15,161 bases of DNA, from contig CALCUV010000347.1 in the NCBI GenBank assembly GCA_937906765.1, positions 1-15,161 of the forward strand, given 5' to 3'. This stretch comes from an uncultured Prevotella sp. GTDB taxonomy: Bacteria; Bacteroidota; Bacteroidia; Bacteroidales; Bacteroidaceae. Below, one piece after another: positions 14,434 to 15,161 of this stretch (position 1 is the stretch's first letter; each line of letters begins with the position of its first letter). The notes beneath the pieces are model-generated. The model searched no databases. It was not told where the DNA came from and was given only the letters and a program-made list of their open reading frames with translations. A program made the translations under genes and the position numbers.

Positions 14434-14483
14434 AAAAAAAAATAGTGCTGATGCAGTCTTGGATTTATTTCATTATCAGCGCT
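14434..14483 (-). terminator. Minus-strand terminator with T9 run
   Basis: AGTGCTGAT (14444-14452) pairs with ATCAGCGCT (14475-14483) over 9 bp with one wobble and a 22-base loop. On the minus strand the stem is followed at once by a run of nine T (A9 at 14434-14442 on the plus strand), the clearest U-tract in this region. It would stop transcripts coming from the formate/nitrite-transporter-like gene or anything starting after it. Confidence 0.6.
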
Positions 14484-14522
14484 CCGTTTGTCTTGTTTAT
14501 CAATGTTAGAAAGTAGTTAATG

Positions 14523-14578
14523 AAAATTGGATTCTCGTTCTCCAACAAGTCCTTCTTGAAGAATGAAAATCCAATTTT
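14523..14578. terminator. Third long inverted repeat, just after the FNT-like gene
   Basis: AAAATTGGATT (14523-14533) pairs with AATCCAATTTT (14568-14578), and after one mismatch the stem continues TCGTTCT/AGAATGA (14535-14541 with 14560-14566, one wobble) and then an inner CAAG/CTTG hairpin. It begins 19 bases past the minus-strand stop at 14598. Its outer sequence (TGAAAATTGGAT) resembles that of the hairpin at 14171 (TGAAAACTGGAT). Confidence 0.6.
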
Positions 14579-14597
14579 TAAATATGAAGAGATTGAA

Positions 14598-15161
14598 TTA
14601 TGCGCTTGCCCCAGTAATTAAGCGATAAAAATTGCATCCAATGAAATTTCCGAATACAATAGCTATGTAAAAGCAAAGAATTTCGCCTGTGTGCGCAAAG
14701 AGAAAGTCGGTGGGCACGGTGAGGTAATAAAACGCATCTGCAACACAGTGGGGGAAACCACAAACGATGAAGAGAGGAACACCAAAGAGGGTGGGGAGAA
14801 TGTTACCCTTACGAGCAAAGGTGACTGCCGTGGTCATGATGAATCCACAACCTATTGCAAGAAGTCCTCCGCGAAGTGGACCTATAGCAAGACGCCCTTC
14901 AAGAATGGATTGTGCGGCTTCTTGTAATGGTTGAGGAGAGGTGCGTGCTAAAAGTGCAACGAGCAAGCAACCGAGAATGTTGCCAAGAAGTACAAGTATC
15001 AAGTGGGGTACTTCGTTGCGCTTGATGAATCCTGCAAAACCGGTATATAGGCGTAAACGATAATTAATTACTGCCATGAGTCCGAAAGCAAACAGAATGC
15101 TGCCGACGATGTCACGTGTTGCAAGATAACCAAATCCCGCAATACCTACGCAGACACCGCT
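14598..15161 (-). CDS. Formate/nitrite transporter (FNT)-family membrane protein, N-terminus beyond window
   Basis: The minus-strand frame is open from the right edge (first visible residues SGVCVGIAGFGYLATRDIVG) to the stop at 14598, about 187 residues; an internal ATG at 15077 is not the true start. Several hydrophobic helices are visible. FNT-like segments include GFGLMAVINYRLRLYTGFAG-type sequence (FAFGLMAVINYRLRLYTG in this protein), LLGNILGCLLVALL, and CGFPHCVADAFYYL, where the histidine fits the central pore histidine of FNT channels; GNFIGCNFYRL near the end matches the GN-IGG-L helix of the family. FNT proteins are pentameric inner-membrane channels for formate, nitrite, hydrosulfide or similar small anions; the substrate cannot be told. 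It converges with nhaD over a hairpin-rich spacer. Confidence 0.8.
   Translation of the reverse strand, partial: SGVCVGIAGFGYLATRDIVGSILFAFGLMAVINYRLRLYTGFAGFIKRNEVPHLILVLLGNILGCLLVALLARTSPQPLQEAAQSILEGRLAIGPLRGGLLAIGCGFIMTTAVTFARKGNILPTLFGVPLFIVCGFPHCVADAFYYLTVPTDFLFAHTGEILCFYIAIVFGNFIGCNFYRLITGASA

Noticed and set aside
1..15161. CRISPR arrays, tRNA or rRNA genes, insertion sequences, phage or defence genes
   Set aside because: No periodic repeat-spacer pattern, cloverleaf sequence, transposase or integrase motif was seen on either strand.

Overview
The window looks like chromosomal DNA of a Bacteroidales bacterium, most likely Prevotellaceae-like. Three things support this: the gene families (a GH133/GT4/GH57 glycogen cluster, a CarboxypepD-less TonB receptor of the Bacteroidetes heavy-metal type, a two-gene zapA locus followed by RNase Y, and NhaD); the weak Shine-Dalgarno sequences; and several upstream sites that fit the Bacteroidetes promoter pattern TTTG-N19-21-TAnnTTTG. 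No tRNA, rRNA, CRISPR array, transposase or integrase is visible, and gene order and base use look like core genome rather than an acquired island.

Left part, minus strand (1-3748): an operon-like run of glycogen debranching enzyme, GT4 glycosyltransferase and a GH57 amylase that is cut by the left edge. It should build and trim intracellular alpha-1,4/1,6-glucan. A 519-base divergent spacer with promoter candidates in both directions separates it from a Crp/Fnr-family regulator (4268-4966, plus). That gene converges on a TonB-dependent receptor (5089-7302, minus) across a 20-bp bidirectional terminator. The receptor carries an unusual His/Cys-rich N-terminus with three copies of HVHTENCSH, and its own promoter fits the consensus well.

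Middle (7303-9730): a terminator-like region with a repeated TAAGTCTCA element; a small winged-helix-like protein with an acidic tail (minus); a divergent 209-aa unknown protein with a textbook promoter and a 5' UTR hairpin; then a coiled-coil protein and ZapA, both probably in one cell-division transcription unit behind a perfect-match promoter.

Right of zapA (9731-9926) a structured stretch ends in a strong rho-independent terminator and is a candidate 6S-type RNA. RNase Y (rny) follows. After it come a 139-aa secreted unknown protein whose signal-peptide region contains a 12-bp hairpin, a leader with two near-identical stem-loops, and a two-gene unit encoding a 169-aa membrane protein and the NhaD sodium/proton antiporter. 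NhaD converges on a formate/nitrite-transporter-like gene (minus, cut by the right edge), and the 458 bases between them hold four separate large hairpins.

No clearly new multi-gene system is evident. The most interesting items are the metal-binding-like repeat of the TonB receptor, the candidate 6S-type RNA, the paired leader hairpins before the NhaD unit, the hairpin cluster at the right end, and possible sliding-clamp-binding peptides in the 145-aa protein.
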